NCBI RefSeq assembly: GCF_020400655.1
Contig: NZ_JAINRC010000014.1
Span: forward strand, 186,001 to 250,000
Direction: 5' to 3'
DNA: 64,000 nt
Source: Streptomyces spinosus
GTDB taxonomy: Bacteria > Actinomycetota > Actinomycetes > Streptomycetales > Streptomycetaceae
The notes under the pieces were generated by a model. That model had not been told where the DNA came from. It saw nothing but the letters and a program-made list of their open reading frames with translations, and ran no database searches. The translations under genes were made by a program, and so were the position numbers. The number at the start of each line of letters is the position of its first letter. Within the stretch, counting starts at the first letter, position 1. Of the stretch, positions 49,248 through 57,892 are shown piece by piece.

Positions 49248-50456
49248 TCACAACCGGTGCGCCGCCCCCGTGGGCGTGGCCCCCCGTGTGTCCAGCAGCA
49301 GCTGGGCCTTCACCGAGAGGCCCTGGAGGTCGTACGTCCGGTGCTGCTGGAGCAGGATCGTGAGGTCGGCGTCGGCCGCCGCCTCGTACAGGGAGTCCGC
49401 GCGCGGCACGGGCCGGTCCAGGACGCTCCACTCGGGCACGTAAGGGTCGTGGTAGCTGACGGCCGCGCCCAGCCCCATGAGCCGTACGGCGATCTCCTGG
49501 GCCGGGGTGCCCTGCTGGTCGGCGAGGTCGGGCTTGTAGGTGACGCCGAGGAGCAGCACACGGGCCCCGCGCGCGGACTTGCCGTGTTCGTTCAGGAGGG
49601 TGGCCGCGCGCTGGACGACGTACCGGGGCATGCGGTTGTTGACCTGCTGGGCCAGCTCGACCATGCGCAGGGTGCGGGTCGCGTGCCCGGTCAGGTCCAG
49701 CGGGACCCCGTGCCCGCCGACGCCAGGACCCGGCCGGAACGCCTGGAAGCCGAAGGGCTTGGTCTCCGCGCACCGGATGACGTCCCACAGGTCGACGCCC
49801 AGCTCGTGGCAGAGGACGGCCATCTCGTTGACGAGCGCGATGTTGACGTGCCGGTAGTTGGTCTCCAGCAGCTGCACGGTCTCCGCCTCCCGCAGCCCAC
49901 GCGCGCGCACCACCTTGTCGGTGAGCCGGCCGTAGAACGCGGCGGCCGACTCGGTGCAGGCGGGGGTGAGGCCGCCGATGACCTTGGGGGTGCTCGCGGG
50001 GGTGTGGTCCCGGCTGCCGGGGTCGACCCGGCTGGGGGAGTAGGCGAGGTGGAAGTCGCGGCCGGCGCGCAGCCCCGAGCCCTCCTCCAGCAGCGGGCGC
50101 AGGAACTCCTCCGTGGTGCCGGGGAGCACGGGCGACTCCAGGATGACCGTGGTGTGCGGGCGCAGCCGCGCGGCCAGGGTGCGGGCGGCGGCCTCGACCT
50201 GACCGAGGTCGAGCCCGCCGTCGGCGCCGCGCGGGGTGGGCGCGCAGATCACCGCGGTGCGCACCCGGCCGAGCTGGGCGGGGTCGGTGACGGGGCGGAA
50301 CCCGGCGGAGTGCATCCGGCGCAGCTCCGCGGGGCTGAGCGAGCCGGCCTCGGGGCCGGTGGCATAGCCGACGGTGGGGATACCGGAGGCGACGGCGGCC
50401 TGGGCGAGCGGCAGGCCGTAGGGACCGAGTCCGATGACGGCGAGGTCTGCGGGCAT
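49248..50456 (-). CDS. nucleotide-sugar dehydrogenase homologue lacking the catalytic Cys
   Basis: A 402-residue member of the UDP-glucose/UDP-ManNAc dehydrogenase family. The NAD-binding motif is LAVIGLGPYGLPLAQAAVAS, the central domain has LLETNYRHVNIALVNEMAVL, and the C-terminal domain has LLLGVTYKPDLADQQGTPA. The active-site loop, normally GVGGHC(I/V)P, reads GVGGHGVP, so the nucleophile Cys is Gly. Oxidation to the uronic acid should be blocked. ATG 50456 gives MPADLAVIGLG. It is divergent from glpD. Confidence 0.85.
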   Translation of the reverse strand: MPADLAVIGLGPYGLPLAQAAVASGIPTVGYATGPEAGSLSPAELRRMHSAGFRPVTDPAQLGRVRTAVICAPTPRGADGGLDLGQVEAAARTLAARLRPHTTVILESPVLPGTTEEFLRPLLEEGSGLRAGRDFHLAYSPSRVDPGSRDHTPASTPKVIGGLTPACTESAAAFYGRLTDKVVRARGLREAETVQLLETNYRHVNIALVNEMAVLCHELGVDLWDVIRCAETKPFGFQAFRPGPGVGGHGVPLDLTGHATRTLRMVELAQQVNNRMPRYVVQRAATLLNEHGKSARGARVLLLGVTYKPDLADQQGTPAQEIAVRLMGLGAAVSYHDPYVPEWSVLDRPVPRADSLYEAAADADLTILLQQHRTYDLQGLSVKAQLLLDTRGATPTGAAHRL

Positions 50457-50736
50457 GGCGTGGGCCGTCCTTCCAGTAGCCGAAGCGGGACAGGTGCGCA
50501 ACCGCTGTGGAGAAGACGAGCGAGTGCACTGTCAGACTAGGTACATATATGACCGTTATGCGTGATTGTGTTTGTGTGTCTTCCAAGGGTTGTGCGCAAG
50601 TTGTCCACAGGCCGGGATCCCGTGGTGGCTGAAGTCGGGCAGCCCGGTCAGAATTTGGGCAGGAGGAGGGGATGAACCGGGCTTCGCCCACCGGGTGCGG
50701 CCGACGCGAGCGGATCTGCGACAGCGGGAGGCAGCG
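50457..50736. promoter_or_regulatory. divergent promoter region of glpD
   Basis: A 280-base spacer. Bases 50531-50585 are unusually AT-rich and hold TAGGTACATATATGACC and repeated TTGTG(T) motifs (ATTGTGTTTGTGTGTC), the kind of site used by DeoR/GlpR-type repressors. CAGACT and TAGGTA are possible -10 elements. The glpD leader ends with GGGAGGCAGCG. Confidence 0.5.
50601..50609 (+). promoter_or_regulatory. DnaA box
   Basis: TTGTCCACA is the exact Streptomyces DnaA-box consensus. A second, inverted near-match (TTCTCCACA on the minus strand) lies at 50506-50514. There is no cluster of boxes, so this is not an origin. Confidence 0.5.
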
Positions 50737-52443
50737 GTGAGGACAGCGACTCTGGGGCCGGCGCAGCGCGCCGGGGCACTGGCGGCGATGGCGGAGCGCG
50801 AGCTGGACGTGCTGGTGGTCGGCGGCGGAGTGGTGGGCGCGGGCACCGCGCTGGACGCCGTCACACGCGGCCTGTCCACCGGCCTGGTCGAGGCCCGTGA
50901 CTGGGCGTCCGGCACCTCCAGCCGGTCCAGCAAGCTGATACACGGGGGCCTGCGCTACCTGGAGATGCTCGACTTCGCCCTGGTCCGCGAGGCCCTCAAG
51001 GAGCGCGGTCTGCTGCTGGAGCGCCTCGCCCCGCACCTGGTCAAGCCGGTCCCGTTCCTCTACCCGCTCCAGCACAAGGGCTGGGAGCGGATGTACGCGG
51101 GCTCGGGCGTCGCCCTGTACGACGCGATGTCCATGGCCCGCGGCCACGGCCGCGGCCTGCCTGTGCACCGCCACCTCACCCGCCGCAACGCCCTGCGCGT
51201 GGCCCCCTGCCTCAAGAAGGACGCCCTGGTCGGCGCCCTGCAGTACTACGACGCCCAGGTGGACGACGCCCGCTTCGTCGCCGCCCTGGTGCGCACGGCC
51301 GCGTCCTACGGCGCGAAGGTGGCCAACCGCGCCCGCGTGACCGGGTTCCTGCGCGAGGGGGAGCGGGTGGTCGGCGCCCGGGTGCAGGACGTGGAGGGCG
51401 GCGGGGAGTACGAGATCCACGCCCAGCAGGTCGTCAACGCCACCGGTGTGTGGACCGACGACACGCAGGCCATGGTGGGCGAGCGCGGCCGGTTCCACGT
51501 CCGCGCCTCCAAGGGCATCCACCTGGTCGTGCCCAAGGACCGCGTCCACTCCACCACCGGTCTGATCCTGCGCACCGAGAAGTCCGTCCTGTTCGTCATC
51601 CCCTGGGGCCGGCACTGGATCATCGGCACCACCGACACCGACTGGGACCTGGACAAGGCCCACCCGGCCGCGTCCAGCGCCGACATCGACTACCTGCTGG
51701 AGCACGTCAACTCGGTGCTGGCCGTGCCGCTCGGCCGCGACGACGTACAGGGCGTGTACGCGGGGCTGCGCCCGCTGCTGGCCGGCGAGTCCGACGCCAC
51801 CAGCAAGCTCTCTCGCGAGCACACGGTCGCCCACCCGGTGCCGGGACTGGTGGTCGTGGCGGGCGGCAAGTACACGACGTACCGGGTGATGGCCAAGGAC
51901 GCCGTCGACGAGGCCGTGCACGGGCTCGACATGCGCGTGGCCGACTGCGTCACGGAGGAGACCCCGCTGCTCGGCGCGGAGGGCTACCAGGCGCTGTGGA
52001 ACGCGCGAGCGCGGATCGCCGCGCGCACCGGACTGCACGTGGTCCGTGTGGAGCACCTGCTGAACCGGTACGGCTCGCTGGCCGAGGAGGTCCTGGACCT
52101 CATCGCCGCCGACCCCGCGCTCGGCGAACCGCTGCACGCCGCCGACGACTACCTGCGCGCCGAGGTGGTGTACGCCGCCTCGCACGAGGGCGCCCGGCAC
52201 CTGGACGACGTCCTCACCCGCCGCACCCGCATCTCCATCGAGACCTTCGACCGCGGCACCCGCAGTGCCCGCGAGGCGGCCGAGCTGATGGCACCCGTTC
52301 TCGGCTGGGACGAGGACCAGATCGCCCGCGAGGTCGAGCACTACGAGAAGCGGGTGGAGGCCGAGCGGGAGTCCCAGATCCAGCCGGACGACCTGACCGC
52401 GGACGCGGCGAGGCTGGGCGCGCCGGACATCGTGCCGCTGTAG
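50737..52443 (+). CDS. glpD: aerobic glycerol-3-phosphate dehydrogenase
   Basis: FAD enzyme that oxidises glycerol-3-phosphate to dihydroxyacetone phosphate at the membrane. The FAD motif is LDVLVVGGGVVGAGTALDAV near residue 25, followed by SSRSSKLIHGGLRYLE, NATGVWTDD and VAGGKYTTYRVMAKDA. The 568-residue length is normal. GTG 50737 follows GGGAGG; an earlier in-frame start at 50566 has no such site. No glycerol facilitator or kinase gene is adjacent. Confidence 0.94.
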   Translation: MRTATLGPAQRAGALAAMAERELDVLVVGGGVVGAGTALDAVTRGLSTGLVEARDWASGTSSRSSKLIHGGLRYLEMLDFALVREALKERGLLLERLAPHLVKPVPFLYPLQHKGWERMYAGSGVALYDAMSMARGHGRGLPVHRHLTRRNALRVAPCLKKDALVGALQYYDAQVDDARFVAALVRTAASYGAKVANRARVTGFLREGERVVGARVQDVEGGGEYEIHAQQVVNATGVWTDDTQAMVGERGRFHVRASKGIHLVVPKDRVHSTTGLILRTEKSVLFVIPWGRHWIIGTTDTDWDLDKAHPAASSADIDYLLEHVNSVLAVPLGRDDVQGVYAGLRPLLAGESDATSKLSREHTVAHPVPGLVVVAGGKYTTYRVMAKDAVDEAVHGLDMRVADCVTEETPLLGAEGYQALWNARARIAARTGLHVVRVEHLLNRYGSLAEEVLDLIAADPALGEPLHAADDYLRAEVVYAASHEGARHLDDVLTRRTRISIETFDRGTRSAREAAELMAPVLGWDEDQIAREVEHYEKRVEAERESQIQPDDLTADAARLGAPDIVPL

Positions 52444-52770
52444 GGCGACCGGCGTTCACTCGAACGAGTGGCCGTTTCCGGGATCCCCGCTCGAATACCG
52501 GTCGTTATACCGGGCGATAAGGGGGAACTCGGTTGTGAGCAGCGCGGGTTCGGGGTGTCGGGGGCACCGGTATGGACGGGACTGTCCGAAGCGTCGGCGT
52601 ACCGGTTCCTCCCTTCTTACGACCCGTCATCCCGATAAGCGGAACACGCGCTTCAGGCGGGCCTCCGGGACGGCGGGGGCGGGCCCCGGCCAGGGGCACC
52701 CTGGGCGTTGGGCACTTGTCGGGTGAGAGACAATGGAGGCTCTGTCAGGGCGGGTTGTATGAGGGGACGC
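52444..52770 (+). other. spacer between glpD and the first kinase
   Basis: No gene is supported. CACTCG-AA-CGAGTG (near 52457-52470) is a small palindrome close to the glpD stop. The rest is GC-rich. GAGGGGACGC lies just before the kinase start. Confidence 0.4.
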
Positions 52771-54819
52771 ATGTCGGAGGCGGAGCGGGCGGGTACATCT
52801 CGTCAGGAGACTCGTCAGGACAAGAACCAGCGGCGTCTCCTCGCGGGGCGGTACCGGCTGGGAGACGTGCTGGGCCGTGGCGGTATGGGCACGGTCTGGC
52901 GCGCCGAGGACGAGACCCTGGGGCGGACGGTCGCCGTCAAGGAACTGCGGTTCCCGTCGAACATCGACGAGGAGGAGAAGCGGCGCCTGATCACGCGCAC
53001 CCTGCGCGAGGCCAAGGCGATCGCCCGGATCCGCAACAACAGCGCGGTGACGGTCTTCGACGTCGTCGACGAGGACGACCGGCCCTGGATCGTCATGGAG
53101 TTGGTCGAGGGCAAGTCCCTCGCCGAGGTCATCCGCGAGGACGGCGTGCTGGAGCCGAAGCGCGCCGCCGAGGTGGGCCTCGCCGTCCTCGACGTGCTGC
53201 GTTCCGCGCACCGGGAGGGCATCCTGCACCGGGACGTGAAGCCGTCCAACGTGCTCATCGCCGAGGACGGCCGGGTCGTGCTCACCGACTTCGGCATCGC
53301 GCAGGTCGAGGGCGACCCGTCCATCACCTCCACCGGCATGCTCGTCGGCGCCCCCTCCTACATCTCCCCGGAGCGGGCCCGTGGCCACAAGCCGGGACCG
53401 GCGGCCGACCTCTGGTCCCTCGGCGGCCTGCTGTACGCGGCGGTCGAAGGCACCCCGCCCTACGACAAGGGTTCGGCGATCGCCACGCTCACCGCGGTGA
53501 TGACCGAGCCCCTGGACGAGCCGAAGAACGCCGGACCGCTGCGGGACGTCATCTACGGCCTGCTGACCAAGGACCCGGCCAAGCGGCTGGACGACGCCGG
53601 GGCACGGGCCATGCTCAACGCCGTCATCCGGGCGCCCGAGCCCAAGCCGCTGGACGCCACGCAGGTGGTCCCGCTGCCCGCCCAGTCCGACGGGCCCACG
53701 GGCAGGCGGGGCGAGGAGGGCGGCGAGAAGCTGCGCGGCGCCCTGCGGTCGGTCCGCAAGGCGGCCGGGGCGGCCACGGCGGCGGCCGCGCGGAACAAGA
53801 GCGGAAGCGAGCCGTCCGCGCCGGGGACGGGCGGCGCGGTGGGCGCCGGGGGCGCGGTTCCCGGGGAGACGCGGCCCGGGTTCTCCGCCGGACCGGGGGC
53901 CGAACCCGCCGCGAGGCCGGGCGGTGCGGCGACGGGTGCCGCCGGCATGCCGAACTCCAGCACGAACAAGCAGGGTTCCGGCTGGCCCGTGGTCCCGCCG
54001 CCGGACCTGGACCTGCCGACGCGTTCGGTGCCGAGGGCCCCGCTGACCGACGTGGTGCCGAAGCGGACGCTGCTGATCATCGCCGTGGTGGTCGTGCTCG
54101 CCGTGCTCGGGACCGTACTGGCCCTCACCCTGGGCGGCGACGACGGCAAGGACGACAAGAGCGGCGGTGCCAGGGCCGCGGCCAGTCCCGACGCGTCCGC
54201 CAAGCGGGACAAGGGCACGGGCGGCGGCACGGCCACCGGGCCCCGGACGGACGGGGGGAGTTCGGCCTCCGCGAGCACCGGGCCGACGAGAAGCACCGGC
54301 GCGAACCCGTCCGCCGGCACCGGCTCCGACACCGGTTCCGACGACTCCACCGAGGGCTCCTCCGGGTCGAAGGACGGCGGGAGCGCTCCGGTGGTCTCCA
54401 CCCGCAAGGGCGGCCAGGGGTACTCGATCGGGCTGCCCAAGGGGTGGACGTACCAGTCCACCGGGGGCGCCGGTGACCGCTACACCGGGCCCGGAGGGCA
54501 GAAGCTGCTCGTCGCCTGGACCGGCACGCCGAAGGACGACCCGGTGGCCGACTGGAAGAACCAGGAGCGCTCCATGGTGCGCTCCCAGTACCACAAGATC
54601 CGCATCGAGAAGGTGGACTACCGCGGCTGGAACACCGCCGACTGGGAGTTCACCTACGTCGAGGGCGGCACCGGGTACCGCACGATCGACCGGGGGTTCG
54701 TGGTGAACGACCACCTCGGTTACGCGCTGATGTACACCGCGAAGGGCGCCGACTGGCACGGCGAACTGCGCAAGGACACCTGGAAGACGTTGACGAAGTC
54801 CTTCGAACCCAAGTCATAG
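52771..54819 (+). CDS. transmembrane Ser/Thr protein kinase 1
   Basis: About 682 residues. The kinase domain is residues 28-290: GRGGMG at 35-40, Lys57 (TVAVKE), HRDVKPSN at 153-160, DFG at 173-175 and an activation loop with TSTG at 186-189 available for phosphorylation. A 140-residue Gly/Ala/Pro juxtamembrane region follows, then a membrane segment at about 432-452, a Ser/Thr/Gly linker, and an extracellular domain of about 125 residues (GYSIGLPKGWTYQ, DWEFTYVEGG). No PASTA repeats. ATG 52771 is used; 52759 is possible. It is first of five kinase genes. Confidence 0.9.
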   Translation: MSEAERAGTSRQETRQDKNQRRLLAGRYRLGDVLGRGGMGTVWRAEDETLGRTVAVKELRFPSNIDEEEKRRLITRTLREAKAIARIRNNSAVTVFDVVDEDDRPWIVMELVEGKSLAEVIREDGVLEPKRAAEVGLAVLDVLRSAHREGILHRDVKPSNVLIAEDGRVVLTDFGIAQVEGDPSITSTGMLVGAPSYISPERARGHKPGPAADLWSLGGLLYAAVEGTPPYDKGSAIATLTAVMTEPLDEPKNAGPLRDVIYGLLTKDPAKRLDDAGARAMLNAVIRAPEPKPLDATQVVPLPAQSDGPTGRRGEEGGEKLRGALRSVRKAAGAATAAAARNKSGSEPSAPGTGGAVGAGGAVPGETRPGFSAGPGAEPAARPGGAATGAAGMPNSSTNKQGSGWPVVPPPDLDLPTRSVPRAPLTDVVPKRTLLIIAVVVVLAVLGTVLALTLGGDDGKDDKSGGARAAASPDASAKRDKGTGGGTATGPRTDGGSSASASTGPTRSTGANPSAGTGSDTGSDDSTEGSSGSKDGGSAPVVSTRKGGQGYSIGLPKGWTYQSTGGAGDRYTGPGGQKLLVAWTGTPKDDPVADWKNQERSMVRSQYHKIRIEKVDYRGWNTADWEFTYVEGGTGYRTIDRGFVVNDHLGYALMYTAKGADWHGELRKDTWKTLTKSFEPKS

Positions 54820-54982
54820 GCGCCGTGCGCCGGTTTGGTACGTGAGAATCCGTCATCCTCTCAATGCGGGTTGCCTCCGGCACGTATCGTGAAGGGTCGC
54901 GGACCGTACGCGGCCGGACGCGTGTACGAAACGGGCCGTGGGGCGAACGGATGTGACCAACCGGGCGGCCGGGGGAGGCAAA

Positions 54983-57739
54983 GTGGACGACTACGCGGGT
55001 CGGGTGCTCGCCGACCGCTACCGCCTGCCACTGCCGCCGTCCGACGAGTACGAACTCACCGAGACCCGCGCCTTCGACACCTACAGCGGTCAGGAGGTCC
55101 TCGTCCGGCAGGTGCCGTTGCCGGAGGTCGTCGAGGCCGAGGTGCTCGACGCGGAGGGCCTGCCCGCCGGGTTCACCGCACGGGAGCGCGCGTCCCGCCG
55201 GGCGCCGGAGGCGAGGACCGCCACCCGGCGGCCCGCCGATCCGGCGGTGCGGCGCGCCGTCGAGGCCGCGCAGGCGGCGGCCGGCATCCCCGACCACCCC
55301 CGGCTGGACCAGGTCTTCGACGTGTTCGCCGAGGGCGGGTCCCTGTGGATCGTCAGCGAGCTGGTGAACGCGCGCCCGCTGGCCGCCCTGCTCGCCGAGC
55401 GGCCGCTGACGCCGTACCGGGCGGCCGAGGTCGCCTCCGACGTGCTCATGGCGCTCCGGGTGCTGCACGCCCATGGCTGGGTGCACCGCAACATCACCGT
55501 CCGCACGGTCCTCGTCTGCGACGACGGCCGCGTGATGCTGACGGGTCTCGCGGCCGGCGCGGCGGAGGAGGCGCTGTGCGGATACGACCCGGTGCCGGCT
55601 CCCGAGGACCCGCACGGCGACACGGGGGAGGGGTTCGGCGCCGAGCCGGGTTCCGTCGGCGGCGGCACGATGGGCGGTGGGCCCGGTGCGGGAGGCGGCG
55701 CGGTCTCCGCCGCTTCCGGGGGCCGTAGCGGCGAAGCGGGCGCAGGGCCGGCCGGGGACGTCGATCCCGAGGCCGCGCGGCGGGCCGCCATCCAGGCGCG
55801 CGCGGCCGGAGGGCTCCCGGCGCCGGGGGCGAACGGCGGCTCCGGCGCGGCGGGCCAGCCGGCCCTGGAGAGCGGTGCCGACATCCGGGCCGCCCGGGCC
55901 GGGGCCATCGCCGCGTACCGGGCGGGCGCCCGGGCCGCCGCCCGGGTGCACGAGGCCCAGCAGGGCGACCGCGCGGCCCTTCCGGGCGCGCGGCCACCCG
56001 CCGACGACACCGGCCCCGGCGCGGCGCCGTCGTACCCCTCCGGCGCCTCCGGCGAGGGCACCGGCACCACGGTGCCGCCCGGCCGGACAGCCGACCCCTA
56101 CGGGGTGCGCGGCGCCCCCTGGCACGGCGCCGCACCGCGCCCCGGAACCGGCGGCACGCCCCCGGCCCCGGACGGCGGAGCCCACCGGCCGGGCCTGCCA
56201 CCGGCGAACCCCGGCAGCGGGCAGGCGTCCGTGCCGGGTCAGGGGTACGGGTCCGGGCGGCAGGCGCCGGCGCCCGGTCCCGGACAGGGTCCGGGGCGCG
56301 CCCCGGTGCCGGGTGGGGAGCGGAGCCGGCAGGCGTGGGAGGTGTCCGAGCCCGGCTACGCGGGTGCCACCCCGCCGTACTCCGCACTCGAACCCGCACC
56401 CGCGTCCGGCACCGCCCCCGCAGCCGTTTCCGGCGCCGGTCGGCCCGGGGCGCCGGGCGGTGGCTGGGACCAGCCCGGCGGTGTGCGCCGTGGGCCCGGG
56501 ACCGCGCTCGCCGCCGAGCGGGCGCGGCAGGTGCGGATGACCGTGGTGGGGCCGGTGACCGAGCGCTGGGCACCGGAGCAGGCCGGGCCCGTGCACGAGA
56601 ACTGGCAGCTGGCGGCGCCCATCGGCCCGGCCACCGATCTGTGGGCGCTGGGCGCGCTGCTGTTCCGGGCCGTGCAGGGGCACGCACCGTACCCGGAGGA
56701 GTCCACGGCCGAGCTGGTGCAGCTGGTGTGCGCCGAACCGCCCGCCTTCGCCGAGGAGTGCGGGCCGCTGCGGCCGGTCGTGGAGTCGTTGCTGCGCCAG
56801 GACCCCACCGAACGGCCGGACGTCGAGGAACTGAGCGGCTGGCTGCGGTCGCTGGTGCGGTCCGCGCCCGAGCCGGACGCCGGCACCCATGTCGTCCCGA
56901 CGCCGCCCGCCGACCCGAGCCGGCTGCCGATCGTCCGGCGCCGTGGCGAACTGGTGCGCCGGCGGCGCGCCGGGCTGCCCGCGGCCCATCCGCACGGCCG
57001 GCACAAGCGGGCCCGGGACGGCGCGGGTTCGCCGCGCAGCCTCGGCCGGACCCTGCTCCTGCTGATCCTGCTCCTGCTGGCCGGTGCGATCGCCTACGCG
57101 ATGCTCTTCATGCCGAAACAGGGCGAGAGTGGCGCGGCGGGCGGCGACCGTACCGGCGGCGCCGGGCAGACAGGTGCCGCGCCCTCGCACACCCCGCGCC
57201 CCTCCGCCGGGCAGAGCGCGCCGGACGGGGGCGCCTCCGCCTCCGCGCCCGCGACCGAGACGCAGACGGGCGGGGACCCCGCCGTCCCCGACGGCTTCAC
57301 CCTGCGCAAGGACCCGGACGGCTTCAAGGTCGCCGTCGCCGAGGGCTGGACGCGCACCCCGAAGAACGGCAGCGGCCAGGTGGTCTACGCGCACGGGAAC
57401 TTCGAGCTGATCGTCGTACCGGGACGGGACGGGACGTCCGCGTACGGCAGCGATCCGATGGTCTATCAGCGGGACAAGGAGCGCGAACTCCAGCCGTACC
57501 GCGACTCCAGCTGGGCCACGGCCGGCGGGCTGCGGACCATCGAGGTGGGTGGACGGACCATGGCCGAGGGGCAGTTCACCTGGACCGACGGGCAGGGCCG
57601 TGACCTGTTCGTGCGGAACATGGCGCTGTTGCTGAACGGCCGCTATCACGTCGTCCAGGTGCGCGGTCCGGATGCGGAGCGGGACGAGGTGACGCGGCTG
57701 TACGAGCAGGCTACCGCGACGTATCGCTACACCGGTTGA
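54983..57739 (+). CDS. transmembrane pseudokinase with a large insert
   Basis: About 918 residues, starting at GTG 54983 after GGGGGAGGCAAA. The kinase-like N-half lacks a glycine loop, has Arg42 where the ATP-binding Lys should be (VLVRQVPL), HRN (168-170) instead of HRD and TGL (187-189) instead of DFG. A Pro/Gly/Ala-rich insert of about 310 residues (200-513) splits the domain. The C-lobe resumes with ERWAPEQ and TDLWALGALLFRAVQGHAPY. A membrane segment is at about 686-710 and the extracellular domain has YHVVQVRGPD and GQFTW. It is likely a scaffold or regulator of the neighbouring kinases. Confidence 0.87.
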   Translation: MDDYAGRVLADRYRLPLPPSDEYELTETRAFDTYSGQEVLVRQVPLPEVVEAEVLDAEGLPAGFTARERASRRAPEARTATRRPADPAVRRAVEAAQAAAGIPDHPRLDQVFDVFAEGGSLWIVSELVNARPLAALLAERPLTPYRAAEVASDVLMALRVLHAHGWVHRNITVRTVLVCDDGRVMLTGLAAGAAEEALCGYDPVPAPEDPHGDTGEGFGAEPGSVGGGTMGGGPGAGGGAVSAASGGRSGEAGAGPAGDVDPEAARRAAIQARAAGGLPAPGANGGSGAAGQPALESGADIRAARAGAIAAYRAGARAAARVHEAQQGDRAALPGARPPADDTGPGAAPSYPSGASGEGTGTTVPPGRTADPYGVRGAPWHGAAPRPGTGGTPPAPDGGAHRPGLPPANPGSGQASVPGQGYGSGRQAPAPGPGQGPGRAPVPGGERSRQAWEVSEPGYAGATPPYSALEPAPASGTAPAAVSGAGRPGAPGGGWDQPGGVRRGPGTALAAERARQVRMTVVGPVTERWAPEQAGPVHENWQLAAPIGPATDLWALGALLFRAVQGHAPYPEESTAELVQLVCAEPPAFAEECGPLRPVVESLLRQDPTERPDVEELSGWLRSLVRSAPEPDAGTHVVPTPPADPSRLPIVRRRGELVRRRRAGLPAAHPHGRHKRARDGAGSPRSLGRTLLLLILLLLAGAIAYAMLFMPKQGESGAAGGDRTGGAGQTGAAPSHTPRPSAGQSAPDGGASASAPATETQTGGDPAVPDGFTLRKDPDGFKVAVAEGWTRTPKNGSGQVVYAHGNFELIVVPGRDGTSAYGSDPMVYQRDKERELQPYRDSSWATAGGLRTIEVGGRTMAEGQFTWTDGQGRDLFVRNMALLLNGRYHVVQVRGPDAERDEVTRLYEQATATYRYTG

Positions 57740-57892
57740 GCAGCGTGTGTCCGGGGTCGTGCGGTGCCGGTGCGGTTCCCTCTCTCGCGCCGAAATGACC
57801 ATCGTCACAGTGCGGTTTCCTTGGCACCCCGCTGGTTCCCTGGGGGCAGGCCGGTCCTTAGTCTGACCGTGTCAAGAGCATTGCGGGGCAAC

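Noticed and set aside
50506..50609. Origin of replication
   Set aside because: Only one perfect and one imperfect DnaA box; Streptomyces oriC has many boxes and lies beside dnaA, which is not here.
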